Position numbers and translations under genes: made by a program
Notes under the pieces: generated by a model
What the model was told of the DNA's origin: nothing
The model's database searches: none
The model's input: only the letters and a program-made list of their open reading frames with translations
Assembly (NCBI RefSeq): GCF_043678055.1
Contig: NZ_JBHEQA010000002.1
Location: forward strand, 682,001-746,000
Source: Spongiimicrobium salis
GTDB lineage: Bacteria > Bacteroidota > Bacteroidia > Flavobacteriales > Flavobacteriaceae
DNA: 64,000 nucleotides
Reading direction: 5' to 3'
Shown: positions 28,501-36,348 of the stretch, piece by piece
Position numbering within the stretch: position 1 is the first letter of the stretch
Layout of the letters: each line of letters starts with the position of its first letter

Positions 28501-30085
28501 GGGCAGTACTGCTCTGGTTCGGAAGTACGAAGTTCAGGATATCGTTCTCCCCGCTGCGCGTATCGGCCGCAACACTGACCAATACCGTCCATTGCGCCTC
28601 ATCGCCGTTCTCCGCCCTTACCGTATAGCCCACGGCCGTGCCAAAGTCACGTACCACTGTGGGCGATGGGCTCACACTGGCCCCGGTCGACACCGTAAGG
28701 GTCGTCGGCGCAACGTTCAGTTCCGTTCCGAAGGCCACCTCCACCTCTACACGCTTGGTATCCGTATCGATGATCGCCGAGCGCGTCTGCCCGGGAAGCA
28801 AAAAGTTCACGATATCGTTGTCCCCGCTGGGTTCGGGACCGAAGTCCACCACAACGGTATATAGCTCCTGGGAGCCATCGGCTGCCGTAACCGTATATTC
28901 CACCGGTATCGAAAAATCCTGGGCCTCCCCCGAGGCCGGGGAGATCGATGCCCCGGTATGCGTTATCTCCGGGGAGAGTACCGTGGAGGGCCTTGTCGAT
29001 AGCGACACCAGAATATCCGTCCCCGTTATCGTTCCCGCAACGCCGTTGATCACAAAACCGGTGATCTCCTTGGCATCGCTCGGTGCCTCGCTCACGGAGA
29101 CCGTCCATTCCTGTTGCTCCCCGTTCTCCGCCGTCACCGTGTAGGCCACATCTCCGCTGAAGTCGCGCACCGCTGTCGCAAGAGGGCTCACGCTTGCGCC
29201 CTCGGAGACCGTAAGGGCCTCGGGGGCCACGTTCAGGTCCGTGCCGAAGGCCACTTCCAATTCCACTTTATGGGCATCCGTGTCTATGACCGACGCGCCC
29301 GTCTGCCCCGCCAACGAAAAGGAGGTGATATCGTTCCCCTCCAGGAGCAGTTCCTCCACTACCTCGAAGTCAAGGGTCGCCGTAAGTTCCTGACCGTTGC
29401 TGTCCCGAAGATCGAAGGTCAGTACCGAAGTGCCGAGCGCATCCGGGACAAAGACCAGGGAATAGCTCCCGGGGACTATCGGAACGTATGTATCCAATTC
29501 AAGGGGATCCGTGGTGGAAGCCTCCGTAAGGCTGCCCGAGCCGGGGCCTATACGGTAATTTCTTTCATAGGTGGCGTTCGCATTGTTGGCGACCGCACCA
29601 AGGGTGATCGTTATCGCCGCGCTGTCACCGAGCTCCAAGCGTGACACCTCGCTCGTGGCCGTCCAGGTAGCGGGTACCTGGCGGATCGTATAGCCAAGCT
29701 CCGTTTCCTCGCTGAAACCAAAATTGTCCTCCGCAACGATGCGAAGCGAGTGCTCCCCGTCAACGGTCCCGATGTACCTGTAGTTCGCCGATAGCGCCTC
29801 CAAAGCTACCTTCTCCCCCTCCGGGACACGATCCCCAAGGGAGTCCTCGAAATAGCCCTCACCGCTCTCGATCCGATAGGTCAAAAAATATTCATAGCCC
29901 TCCAAAAGCGCCTCCGGGACCACCGTGAAAGAGGTCGTCAAGGGGGCGTTCACGAAACCCTCGTTGTCGTGCCGCTGCTCCAGGGTGAACTCCACCTCCG
30001 TCACAAGGCCCACGTCCTTGGTACAGGCCAAGAGCAATAGGAAGACCCATAGGGTGCGCAGTAAGGGACGGACAAACTTTTTCAT
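25574..30085 (-). CDS. Giant Ig-repeat lipoprotein 2 with Big_2 array (1503 aa)
   Basis: Residues 1-753 are almost the same as in lipoprotein 1: lipobox Cys21, TraQ-like domain, second Ig-like domain, four DUF5018-like units and two DUF5011 units. After VVRQVTV the two proteins part. This one continues with seven bacterial Ig-like group 2 (Big_2) units of about 87 residues (PVTGITVSPDNLSLEIGD ... NQNVNWISGN ... VTAVSEG) and a unique C-terminal domain of about 130 residues (YDQNTGLFTAPIGAV..., with the paired cysteines YTCLDAG and RLCEGD), rather like a jelly-roll or C1q-like tail. The different stalk and tip suggest a different binding target on a shared base. Function unproven. Confidence 0.85.
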   Translation of the reverse strand: MKKFVRPLLRTLWVFLLLLACTKDVGLVTEVEFTLEQRHDNEGFVNAPLTTSFTVVPEALLEGYEYFLTYRIESGEGYFEDSLGDRVPEGEKVALEALSANYRYIGTVDGEHSLRIVAEDNFGFSEETELGYTIRQVPATWTATSEVSRLELGDSAAITITLGAVANNANATYERNYRIGPGSGSLTEASTTDPLELDTYVPIVPGSYSLVFVPDALGTSVLTFDLRDSNGQELTATLDFEVVEELLLEGNDITSFSLAGQTGASVIDTDAHKVELEVAFGTDLNVAPEALTVSEGASVSPLATAVRDFSGDVAYTVTAENGEQQEWTVSVSEAPSDAKEITGFVINGVAGTITGTDILVSLSTRPSTVLSPEITHTGASISPASGEAQDFSIPVEYTVTAADGSQELYTVVVDFGPEPSGDNDIVNFLLPGQTRSAIIDTDTKRVEVEVAFGTELNVAPTTLTVSTGASVSPSPTVVRDFGTAVGYTVRAENGDEAQWTVLVSVAADTRSGENDILNFVLPNQSSTALIDPASRTVEVEIPIGANIEVAPTTITVSMGATVDPGEGEQQDFNDPVTYRVTAENGDVAEWTVNVVLGDDVTPPVITLIGGNVDLRVGDTYNELGATAQDDIEGDLSGDIVIDASGVDTSVEGVYEVTYNVSDSSGNAADEVVRQVRVTNAPDTTPPVITLIGGDLALTVGDTYNELGATATDNVDGDISGDIVIDASAVNTNVEGVYEVTYNVSDAAGNAANQVVRQVTVVEEDIPATDLIISASSTSLIVGETIDMRAIFVPSNTTDQRVTWSSSNPAIASIDTNGRVTALAPGSTIITGTATANPTLFSSITFAILSPSIPVTGITVSPDNLSLEIGDIGIFNTIIQPANASNQNVNWISGNTGIATVDQNGNVTAVSEGVTSITAISAENGTITDSGTVTVTGAVIPVTGITVIPQDLTLGIGDVDSFNATITPANATNPAVNWISGNTNIVTVDQNGNVTAVSEGNTSVTAISVENGAITDSGNVTVTAASIPVTGIRVSPNSLILEIGDADTFSAEIIPANATNQNVNWISGDSNVVTVDQFGNITAIAEGSTTVTAISVENGSITDFGDVTVTTATIPVTGISVSPDNLTLEIGDADTFNAEIIPANATNQNVNWISGDSNIVTVDQFGNITAIAEGTTTVTAISVENGSITDSGNVTVTAPIIPVTSITINPSSATLEVGDIQQLSVTVLPANATNRNFTWSTSNAAVATIDENTARVTGVGEGVATIRATSVSDPGVFGTVEITVNPAVVPVAGISISPTTSTLFVGQTEQFTAAILPANATNQGVNWSTGSAAVATVNANGLLSAVGVGSTTVTARSAEDGNILATANITVEEIPYSYDQNTGLFTAPIGAVIRIDLLAQATPVGSTVVDGLFEVYTEDNLGGDRIFTLQAQGRYTCLDAGQTPEIRLCEGDELIEDGTDTGTFVMPATGMVYFTAAALGNGIVTITYPTNGSGATATFIASRF
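25970..27800 (-). repeat. Seven tandem Big_2 units, the central ones near 261-bp period
   Basis: Seven Ig-like group 2 domains lie in lipoprotein 2. The central units are close copies at DNA level: TAATATTTCCAAATTGA occurs at about 26,585 and again about 261 bp later. First and last units are more diverged. The array is AT-rich, in contrast to the GC-rich block immediately N-terminal to it. Confidence 0.8.
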
Positions 30086-30163
30086 ATAGCAAAAACGGAC
30101 TCCAATATATTAATTTTTGTCCGCTTTGCTTCTCTTTTTCCTTCCAAAATCACCAAAAAAACG
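27825..30163 (-). repeat. 2339-bp direct repeat, copy B
   Basis: Second copy of the block at 23200-25538. It encodes the N-terminal half of lipoprotein 2 and includes the start codon and 78 bp upstream. The identity stops where copy A reads ACGGTGATT and copy B reads ACGATGAAA. A shared upstream segment means both genes probably have the same leader or promoter. Confidence 0.9.
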
Positions 30164-30214
30164 ATGAAAAGAAATCCTTTATTTTAGGTGGTTCATCTAA
30201 CTTTGTATACGTAT

Positions 30215-32899
30215 TTATGGACAAGGCAGACCGCCAGAACTGTAATTAACCGATATAGTCCTTGTTATGGGAGACAAACCTCCTATACTAGAAGTAACCG
30301 TAAATTCCAAAACGATTCCTTCACAAGGTATGCCCGGACTTTCAAAGAAACCACTGGAATTCCCGGTGATTGCCGGAAAATTTGTTTGAGGAACGCGGAC
30401 CGTCCCATTATAAGTAAAGGCCGAGATGGTATTGAACGTAGCTTCCCTATACTGCATTTGAAAGGTCACCCCTTGATTAATCGCCGCCTGATTGGGCGTA
30501 ATTCTAAAGTTAATCTGAATCGTTGAATTAGGGTCAAAACCTCCTGCAGGTTCTGGCAATGGTTCTATGGTAAATGAAAAACCAGGGGGTTCAGGAGGAT
30601 CTACGGTCACCTCCATGGTGCTCTGAGCCGTGATGGGGCTAAGCCCACCATCATTATCCATAACCACCAAAGTTACGGTATAGGTTCCGTCTGCGGTATA
30701 TTCATGACTTACGGTATTGGTAGGCGCATTGGTAATTGCCGTATTGCCATCACCAAAATCCCAACGGTATTCCACAATTGTACCATCTGGATCCGAGGAA
30801 TTCTCTCCAGAGAAAGCCTTCACGGTATTATTGCTAGGTCTCGGACTTATGATTCCTGTAGGCAGTACATTTGGAGTACTCACTGTTATAATAATCATAT
30901 CAGAAGCGCTACTTCCATCATTATCGGTAACCGTTAGGGATACTTCATAAGTACCTGGATTATTGAAAGTATAGCTTGGGTTTTGAGATACATTGGAATT
31001 TCCGTTATCATCAAAATTCCATAAATAAGAAACTATGGTACCATCACTATCCGAAGAACCACTTCCATCAAAATTAACGGTCAAGGGAGCATCTCCCACA
31101 ATGATATCCGATAAAGCAACCGCAGTAGGGGGCAGATTGGAAGGTTCCGTGACATTTACTTGCCGAATCACTTGGGGGGCAGCATTCCCAGCAGCATCAG
31201 AGACATTATAAGTGACCTCATAATTACCGGCAACATCGGTATTTACGGCACTCGCATCGATTACAATATCAGCACTGATATCACCATCTTCAATATCATT
31301 TGCTGTCGCTCCCAATTCGGTATAGGTATCCCCGACAGTGAGCGCAATATTTCCTCCGATCAAGCTTATTGTTGGGGCATTCGTATCTGGCCCATTGTTT
31401 ACCATTACTTGACGCACAACCTCCGTAGCTGCATTTCCTGCTGCATCCGATACATTATAGGTCACTTGGTAATTGCCGACTACATTGGTATTTACCGTAC
31501 TGGCATCAATGACAATATCAGCAGTGATATCTCCATCAACCCCGTCAATTGCCGTAGCACCCAGTTCATTATAGGTATCTCCCACGGTTAACGTGATATT
31601 TCCTCCTATTAAGCTTATCGTTGGTGGATCGGTATCCGGAGTATCATTTATGGTTACATTTATGGTCCAATCTTGACTAATTCCGCTTTCGGAAGTAACC
31701 GTATAGTTCACAATCTGAGAAAAATCTTGTGAAATATCCCTAGCTGGTGTTATGGTTGCGCCTGGGGAAATTTCAAAAACATCCGGAACCACATTAAGAT
31801 TGGTACCCGAAGGCACATTAACACGTACTTGAGTTGAACTTGTAGGATCTATAATAGATTGTCCGGTCTGTCCTGGAATATGAAACGCTACAATATTATT
31901 TTCGTCACTGGGAGGACCAAAATTCACTGTTACCGTATATACTATTTCAGAACCATCTTCTGCCGTTACCGTATATTTAACAGGGCTACTAAAGTCTTGT
32001 TCCTGTCCTACTCCTGGGGATATTGACGCTCCTTCGTATTCTATGATCGGCGTCTGCACCGTAGAAGGTCTTGTATTTAAATTTACAGTAATCACGGTGC
32101 CATTAATTGTACCTTCGACACCGTTGATGACAAAACGCGTAATTTCTTTACGGTCACTTAATAGCTCATCAACTACCATAAAAGCGACACTGCTGGAAAG
32201 TTCTTGCCCATTAGTATCCCTTACCTCAAAATTCAACATCACATTTCCTAGACTTTCGGGAGTGTATTTCAAGGTATAGGTACCTGGTATTATAGCCACA
32301 TATTCATTTAGAACAACTGTAGTATTGCTGTCTACGTCTAATAACCCTCCATTGTCATTGGATATGCTGTAATTTCTTTCATAACTGGTAGTGGTATTTG
32401 CTTCCCCGGAAGCCAAGGTAACCATGAGCTCCGCACTGTCGCCAAGTAAAATTTGATTGACATTGGCGGAAGCTGTCCAAGTAATAGGTACATTGTTAAT
32501 TGTATAAACCAACTCCATTTCCTCCGTGAAACCAAAACTATCTTCTGCCTGAATGCGCACGCGATGTTCCCCTATACTTGTGCCAATATACTGTATAGAA
32601 GCGGTAAAGGGGTTCAATGCAATCTTTTCTCCTGAAGGTAAAGGTACTCCCGTGGCATCTTCAAAACGTCCTTCTCCTTGTGATATGGTATATGAAAAGG
32701 AATAGATATACCCCTCCAATATGGCTTCAGGAACAACGGTCACCGTAGTCGCTATGGATTCATTGACAAAACCTTCATTCAAATGCTGTGCAGCCAGGGA
32801 GAATTCCACTTCCGTAACTAAATCCACATCCTTGGTACATGTCAATACTAATAGCAGTACCACGATGAAGTAAGGTACTATTCTAGCATTATTTCTCAT
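30215..32899 (-). CDS. Giant Ig-repeat lipoprotein 3 with TraQ-like ends (894 aa)
   Basis: Lipobox VLTC (Cys21) with the same CTKDV start as the other two. Its TraQ-like N-terminal domain (LEGYIYSFSYTI, AEDSFGF) and second Ig-like domain are alignable to lipoproteins 1 and 2 but much diverged, and the DNA is AT-rich. Then follow two DUF5018-like units, two DUF5011 units (TISLIGGN), two PKD domains (WNFDDN, WDFGDG) and a C-terminal domain clearly homologous to that of lipoprotein 1 (ITPNQAA, YREATFNTI, PQTNFPAI, GIPCE, GGLPCP). It is 9 bp downstream of the TraO-like gene, so it is the most closely linked and probably the ancestral member of the trio. Confidence 0.85.
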   Translation of the reverse strand: MRNNARIVPYFIVVLLLVLTCTKDVDLVTEVEFSLAAQHLNEGFVNESIATTVTVVPEAILEGYIYSFSYTISQGEGRFEDATGVPLPSGEKIALNPFTASIQYIGTSIGEHRVRIQAEDSFGFTEEMELVYTINNVPITWTASANVNQILLGDSAELMVTLASGEANTTTSYERNYSISNDNGGLLDVDSNTTVVLNEYVAIIPGTYTLKYTPESLGNVMLNFEVRDTNGQELSSSVAFMVVDELLSDRKEITRFVINGVEGTINGTVITVNLNTRPSTVQTPIIEYEGASISPGVGQEQDFSSPVKYTVTAEDGSEIVYTVTVNFGPPSDENNIVAFHIPGQTGQSIIDPTSSTQVRVNVPSGTNLNVVPDVFEISPGATITPARDISQDFSQIVNYTVTSESGISQDWTINVTINDTPDTDPPTISLIGGNITLTVGDTYNELGATAIDGVDGDITADIVIDASTVNTNVVGNYQVTYNVSDAAGNAATEVVRQVMVNNGPDTNAPTISLIGGNIALTVGDTYTELGATANDIEDGDISADIVIDASAVNTDVAGNYEVTYNVSDAAGNAAPQVIRQVNVTEPSNLPPTAVALSDIIVGDAPLTVNFDGSGSSDSDGTIVSYLWNFDDNGNSNVSQNPSYTFNNPGTYEVSLTVTDNDGSSASDMIIITVSTPNVLPTGIISPRPSNNTVKAFSGENSSDPDGTIVEYRWDFGDGNTAITNAPTNTVSHEYTADGTYTVTLVVMDNDGGLSPITAQSTMEVTVDPPEPPGFSFTIEPLPEPAGGFDPNSTIQINFRITPNQAAINQGVTFQMQYREATFNTISAFTYNGTVRVPQTNFPAITGNSSGFFESPGIPCEGIVLEFTVTSSIGGLSPITRTISVNYSSGGLPCP

Positions 32900-32908
32900 A
32901 TTATTTTA

Positions 32909-33445
32909 TCAATTAAAGTAATATCGTAAACCTGCCCCAGAATAATTTGTAAACTTGCCAAAGTCACTGTTGGCATGGTAAAACTCTGCCGTTTTTACTA
33001 CTGCAGAAAAATGCTCACTAATAATAATATCTATTTCAGCGGTGACTACGCCTCCAAAAATAAACTTGCTTTCCCCATCCAATGATACAATATTGGATAG
33101 ATCGTTGTTTCCATTATTTGCCAATTCGTACCCTACCAGAGCCCCTCCACCAAGACTAAAGGACTTTTCCCGTCGCGCAGAACTGATCACAGTCCTGAAG
33201 TAGGAATAGGAGAGCGTATAACTCGAATAGGGAACTGACACTTCTCCCGATTGAAACGTATCAAAAGAAACGTCCAACGCAATCTGCGTAAAGGTCAATT
33301 CACTCAGGTTGTGGTTCAAGGCGATTTCCCCTCCATAACCGTCACCAAAAATACCTCCACTTCCCATAAAAGTTTTGTTATAACTTTGGGCTATTCCGAA
33401 GAGCGGAAGTAGTATGATACATATATATACGTAAAATTTCTTCAA
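32909..33445 (-). CDS. TraO-like outer-membrane beta-barrel protein
   Basis: 178 residues with a signal peptide (to about GIAQS) and alternating hydrophobic strands ending in an aromatic residue (GLRYYFN), typical of an outer-membrane barrel. The second half follows the conjugal-transfer TraO pattern as I recall it: SLGGGALVGYELANNG, a glycine before VVTAEIDIIISEHFSAVVK, and a final FTNYSGAGLRY strand. TraO is an outer-membrane component of Bacteroidota conjugative transposons. It overlaps the TraN-like gene by 4 bp and precedes lipoprotein 3 by 9 bp, a tight operon. Family call from pattern memory only. Confidence 0.65.
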   Translation of the reverse strand: MKKFYVYICIILLPLFGIAQSYNKTFMGSGGIFGDGYGGEIALNHNLSELTFTQIALDVSFDTFQSGEVSVPYSSYTLSYSYFRTVISSARREKSFSLGGGALVGYELANNGNNDLSNIVSLDGESKFIFGGVVTAEIDIIISEHFSAVVKTAEFYHANSDFGKFTNYSGAGLRYYFN

Positions 33446-34437
33446 TTGGTCGGGGAGTTAACTTGTTTATCGGTCAGCGGCAATGATACGGAGCGATTAC
33501 CATTCAATTCATCCAATACGATATTGATTTCCTCCTTGTTTTTTAAGCGAAATCTTTTAAACACATAAACCAATTCATTAACACTCTCTGGGTCTATGAT
33601 TTCCTGGAGGTTGAATTTATATTCTGGTGTCATTAATTTCGGAACTTCTGCCGTATTTGTATCCAGAAAAAAACCAAGGCCATTGACATAATATTCCCTT
33701 TTGGAGTTATTCTCTATTTGCAGGATAAAATAGATTTCTTCCCTATCTACCAGAATATTGTTCAGTTTTAAAACAATACGCTTGTTTTGCCTAAAGTTTC
33801 TTCGAATAATAGTGCGTTGGAGATAATTGTTTTCACAGAAAATGCGGTAATATTCCTCTTTATCTTCGTCATAAAGGTCATTTTCTTCTTGATTTTGGTT
33901 GGAGACAGGATTTTCGGGCAAAGCATCCTCTTTTATTGCTCCTTCTTCCCCAACCGAGGAATCCGGTTTAGTTTCTGTTGTAGAACCCGAGTTAAGCTTA
34001 GTATCCTTATTTTCAGATATTTCTTTCTTTGAAGTATCTTCTTGTATGGGTTTAGCTGCGGTATCTAAGGTATTTGTTTGTTTTGGAGGAACTGTTTTTC
34101 CCACTGCATCTCCTTCTGAAAGTATAAAATTAAAGTTTTCTACTTTTTCGGAATACTCCAGAATAAAGGAATAGATATTCCCTTTATCTGTTATCACCGT
34201 AAGATTGCTTGGAGTTCCTTTTCTTGCTTTTAAGGTACCAATAGCTTCTCCAGGCGCATAATCAAATTTATAATTCACTGCGGGAGGTATGACTTTGGCA
34301 ATGACCGAAGGAAAAAAAACACTTACGGTTATGTGATCATTGGCGCGTATGGTTGCAGGTTGTCCTCCTGAATTCTGGGCGATTCCCCATAGAAAACAGT
34401 TTAAACATAAAAAAAAGAAAACATAGTGTTTCTTCAT
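33442..34437 (-). CDS. TraN-like (DUF4138) periplasmic protein
   Basis: 331 residues. A signal peptide (to about GIAQN) precedes an N-terminal beta domain (about 28-112: ITVSVFFPSVI, YAPGEAIGTLKAR, TVITDKGNIYSFIL), a low-complexity acidic/Ser-Thr linker (about 120-190) and a C-terminal beta domain (about 215-320: NNILVDREEIYFILQIENNSKREYYVNGLGFF ... LVYVFKRFRLKNKEEINIVL). This two-part layout and the C-terminal motif order match DUF4138/TraN of Bacteroidota conjugative elements. It is the first gene of the series leading into the giant lipoproteins. No TraM, TraJ, TraG, relaxase or integrase gene is nearby. Confidence 0.7.
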   Translation of the reverse strand: MKKHYVFFFLCLNCFLWGIAQNSGGQPATIRANDHITVSVFFPSVIAKVIPPAVNYKFDYAPGEAIGTLKARKGTPSNLTVITDKGNIYSFILEYSEKVENFNFILSEGDAVGKTVPPKQTNTLDTAAKPIQEDTSKKEISENKDTKLNSGSTTETKPDSSVGEEGAIKEDALPENPVSNQNQEENDLYDEDKEEYYRIFCENNYLQRTIIRRNFRQNKRIVLKLNNILVDREEIYFILQIENNSKREYYVNGLGFFLDTNTAEVPKLMTPEYKFNLQEIIDPESVNELVYVFKRFRLKNKEEINIVLDELNGNRSVSLPLTDKQVNSPTN

Positions 34438-34677
34438 ACGTAGGATTTGGTTAAATACGCCTGCTTCTCTTCTCTTATTTCATAACGAAACAAAGCTCAA
34501 TATAATATGTAAAAATAAAATTTCAATCAAAAAATGAAAGAAATAATCGGCATAAAGATGCATAAATGGGTTTGTTGTCATTTTAGTGCTTGTTTCCATA
34601 CTACAGAAAGCCTGTTTCCAAGTGAAATTAGGTTCCATTTAAACTCAGGAGTGACACCTTAAACAATACATATCTTC

Positions 34678-35097
34678 TTAGGATCGGACAGTTAAGGATT
34701 CCAAAAGAAGAAAGCTCAAAATGAGCATGGCCAGCGTAATCACAAGGTAGATTACAATATGGGTGGTTCTCTTTTTTTGATGTATTGTAGGTTCAAATTC
34801 CTCAAGGAATTTCAAATGTCTTTCGCTATAGGTATAATAACGATTTGTAAGAAAAAGAAGCATCAATGCCGCTATGCCGAAAGCAATTTTTCCACTTTTA
34901 TGAAAAATACTGTTCCATAGGTCCACTTTTAGAACAAGATGGATTATATCCAAGCCAAAAAGAAATTGAATGCCATGGGTAAAGGCCATTGTAATGGAAC
35001 TGGATAATTTAGGCGTGCTGTTATTTTTGGTCAAAGCCGCTTTATAAAAGCAGTAGTAAAGCAATCTTAAGGTTTTTGGAGGGTATAAGAAATTCAT
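34678..35097 (-). CDS. Small multi-helix membrane protein, candidate T6SS immunity protein
   Basis: 139 residues with three likely membrane helices (about 36-57, 69-87 and 113-134). No family recognised. Its ATG overlaps the TGA of the preceding gene by 4 bp (ATGA), which enforces coupled translation. A membrane protein translated directly after a secreted toxin-like protein with hydrophobic Gly-rich segments is the classic arrangement of a pore-forming toxin and its inner-membrane immunity protein. The identification rests on this context. Confidence 0.6.
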   Translation of the reverse strand: MNFLYPPKTLRLLYYCFYKAALTKNNSTPKLSSSITMAFTHGIQFLFGLDIIHLVLKVDLWNSIFHKSGKIAFGIAALMLLFLTNRYYTYSERHLKFLEEFEPTIHQKKRTTHIVIYLVITLAMLILSFLLLESLTVRS

Positions 35098-36332
35098 CGG
35101 AAACTTGTCTCAAAAATAACTTTGGGCAGTACTACTCGCGTATTATCTCGTTTTATACTTCGTTCTTCCAAATAAAATTCTTTGAATTCATGTTCAATAG
35201 TAGGAACATATTCCATTTGAAATTCAATAGCTGGTAGCTGATCCCGGTATTGGTTTATGATCTCTTCTCTTTTGATGCGGTCGTATTCACTTTGTGAAAT
35301 ACCTTGTTGTTCTCCCCAGTCCCCGAAAGCACCAGAGACATCCAGAATGAAATAGGTGCCTGCAATGGCCCATCCAACTGGGCCGCCCCATACACCAACG
35401 GCTCCAATAAAAATATCTACTGCCGCTTTGGTTACCACTTCTCCCCTATTTGCATCATTATTCACTATAGCTTCCCGGGCATCATAAATACTGATCGCAG
35501 CTCCAACATAGAAGAATTTTTTTCCCAACCTATTCCATTTGCCTGATTTTTTAAGCGCCCTTTGTGCACTTTTTTGATATCCACCAGCTCCTCTCCCTTT
35601 TTGTTTGGACAGTTGTTCATAAATTCCTTCTTTATTGCGATACCAGCCAGATGCGTTTTTAAAGGAACTTCCGGTACGCCAGGGGGTCATATTACCCACT
35701 TGTCTAATTTCAAGAGCTCCTGCTGTAATTCCACCCACCCCAATGGCATTTTTGGCCATATTATAGGCTGGAGATTCCCAATAGCTATTTTTAGGGGGAA
35801 GCAATTCTTCAAGATGATCACCTGTGTGGGTAATACTTAAATCCCAACCCGGAGCCGTCGTATCACGATCCACAAACAGCACCTGCGTCTTCGTTTTTTC
35901 ATCGTATGCCCAAATGCGTACAGCACTTTGACCCTTAGATTCCCAATCTTCAATAATATCTACTTTTATATTGGCTTGCTTAGACACAAAAACCCATCGC
36001 ATACCATCCCAAACTTCATATCCATTTTGTAGTTCCTTAATATAATCATTGGCATTCACTTGAGGGGAATGCAATTCATTTTGTCCTAAATAGCTATCTA
36101 CAAAATCGCAGGAAGCCCTTTCAACACTGGTTTTGTAAGATTTTTGAGCCAGGTTGAGCTTATAAAAGGTATCAGATAGTGCGACCTTTGTGTTATCTAT
36201 TTCTACTTTAATATTTTCTAGAACAGCCTCGTCAAATGAGCTCGTATGCTTTTGACGTTTTGCAGAAGTAAAAGCCCGCTCAATAGCAGGCTTTAAAATA
36301 CTGTCCAGTTCTTGTAGTAGTTCGTCTTCCAT
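35094..36332 (-). CDS. Candidate T6SS effector with Gly-rich hydrophobic C-terminal segment
   Basis: 412 residues, no signal peptide and no recognised family. N-terminal helical region (1-80), a beta-rich middle (about 104-170; GYEVWDGMRWVFV, VRIWAYDEKTKTQVLFVD), then short hydrophobic Gly/Ala stretches at 196-210 and 273-285 and a long one at 301-339 (AVDIFIGAVGVWGGPVGWAI) of the kind used by pore-forming or membrane-inserting toxins. The charged tail 340-412 follows. The gene begins 16 bp after an hcp stop, so the protein may travel as Hcp cargo, and it overlaps a membrane-protein gene that would supply immunity. Effector status is an inference from position and composition. Confidence 0.6.
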   Translation of the reverse strand: MEDELLQELDSILKPAIERAFTSAKRQKHTSSFDEAVLENIKVEIDNTKVALSDTFYKLNLAQKSYKTSVERASCDFVDSYLGQNELHSPQVNANDYIKELQNGYEVWDGMRWVFVSKQANIKVDIIEDWESKGQSAVRIWAYDEKTKTQVLFVDRDTTAPGWDLSITHTGDHLEELLPPKNSYWESPAYNMAKNAIGVGGITAGALEIRQVGNMTPWRTGSSFKNASGWYRNKEGIYEQLSKQKGRGAGGYQKSAQRALKKSGKWNRLGKKFFYVGAAISIYDAREAIVNNDANRGEVVTKAAVDIFIGAVGVWGGPVGWAIAGTYFILDVSGAFGDWGEQQGISQSEYDRIKREEIINQYRDQLPAIEFQMEYVPTIEHEFKEFYLEERSIKRDNTRVVLPKVIFETSFR

Positions 36333-36348
36333 ACTTCCATAGAAGGAA

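Noticed and set aside
19911..34437. An integrative conjugative element
   Set aside because: Only outer-membrane-type Tra homologues are present. No relaxase, coupling protein, VirB4/TraG ATPase, integrase or flanking direct repeat at a tRNA gene is visible.
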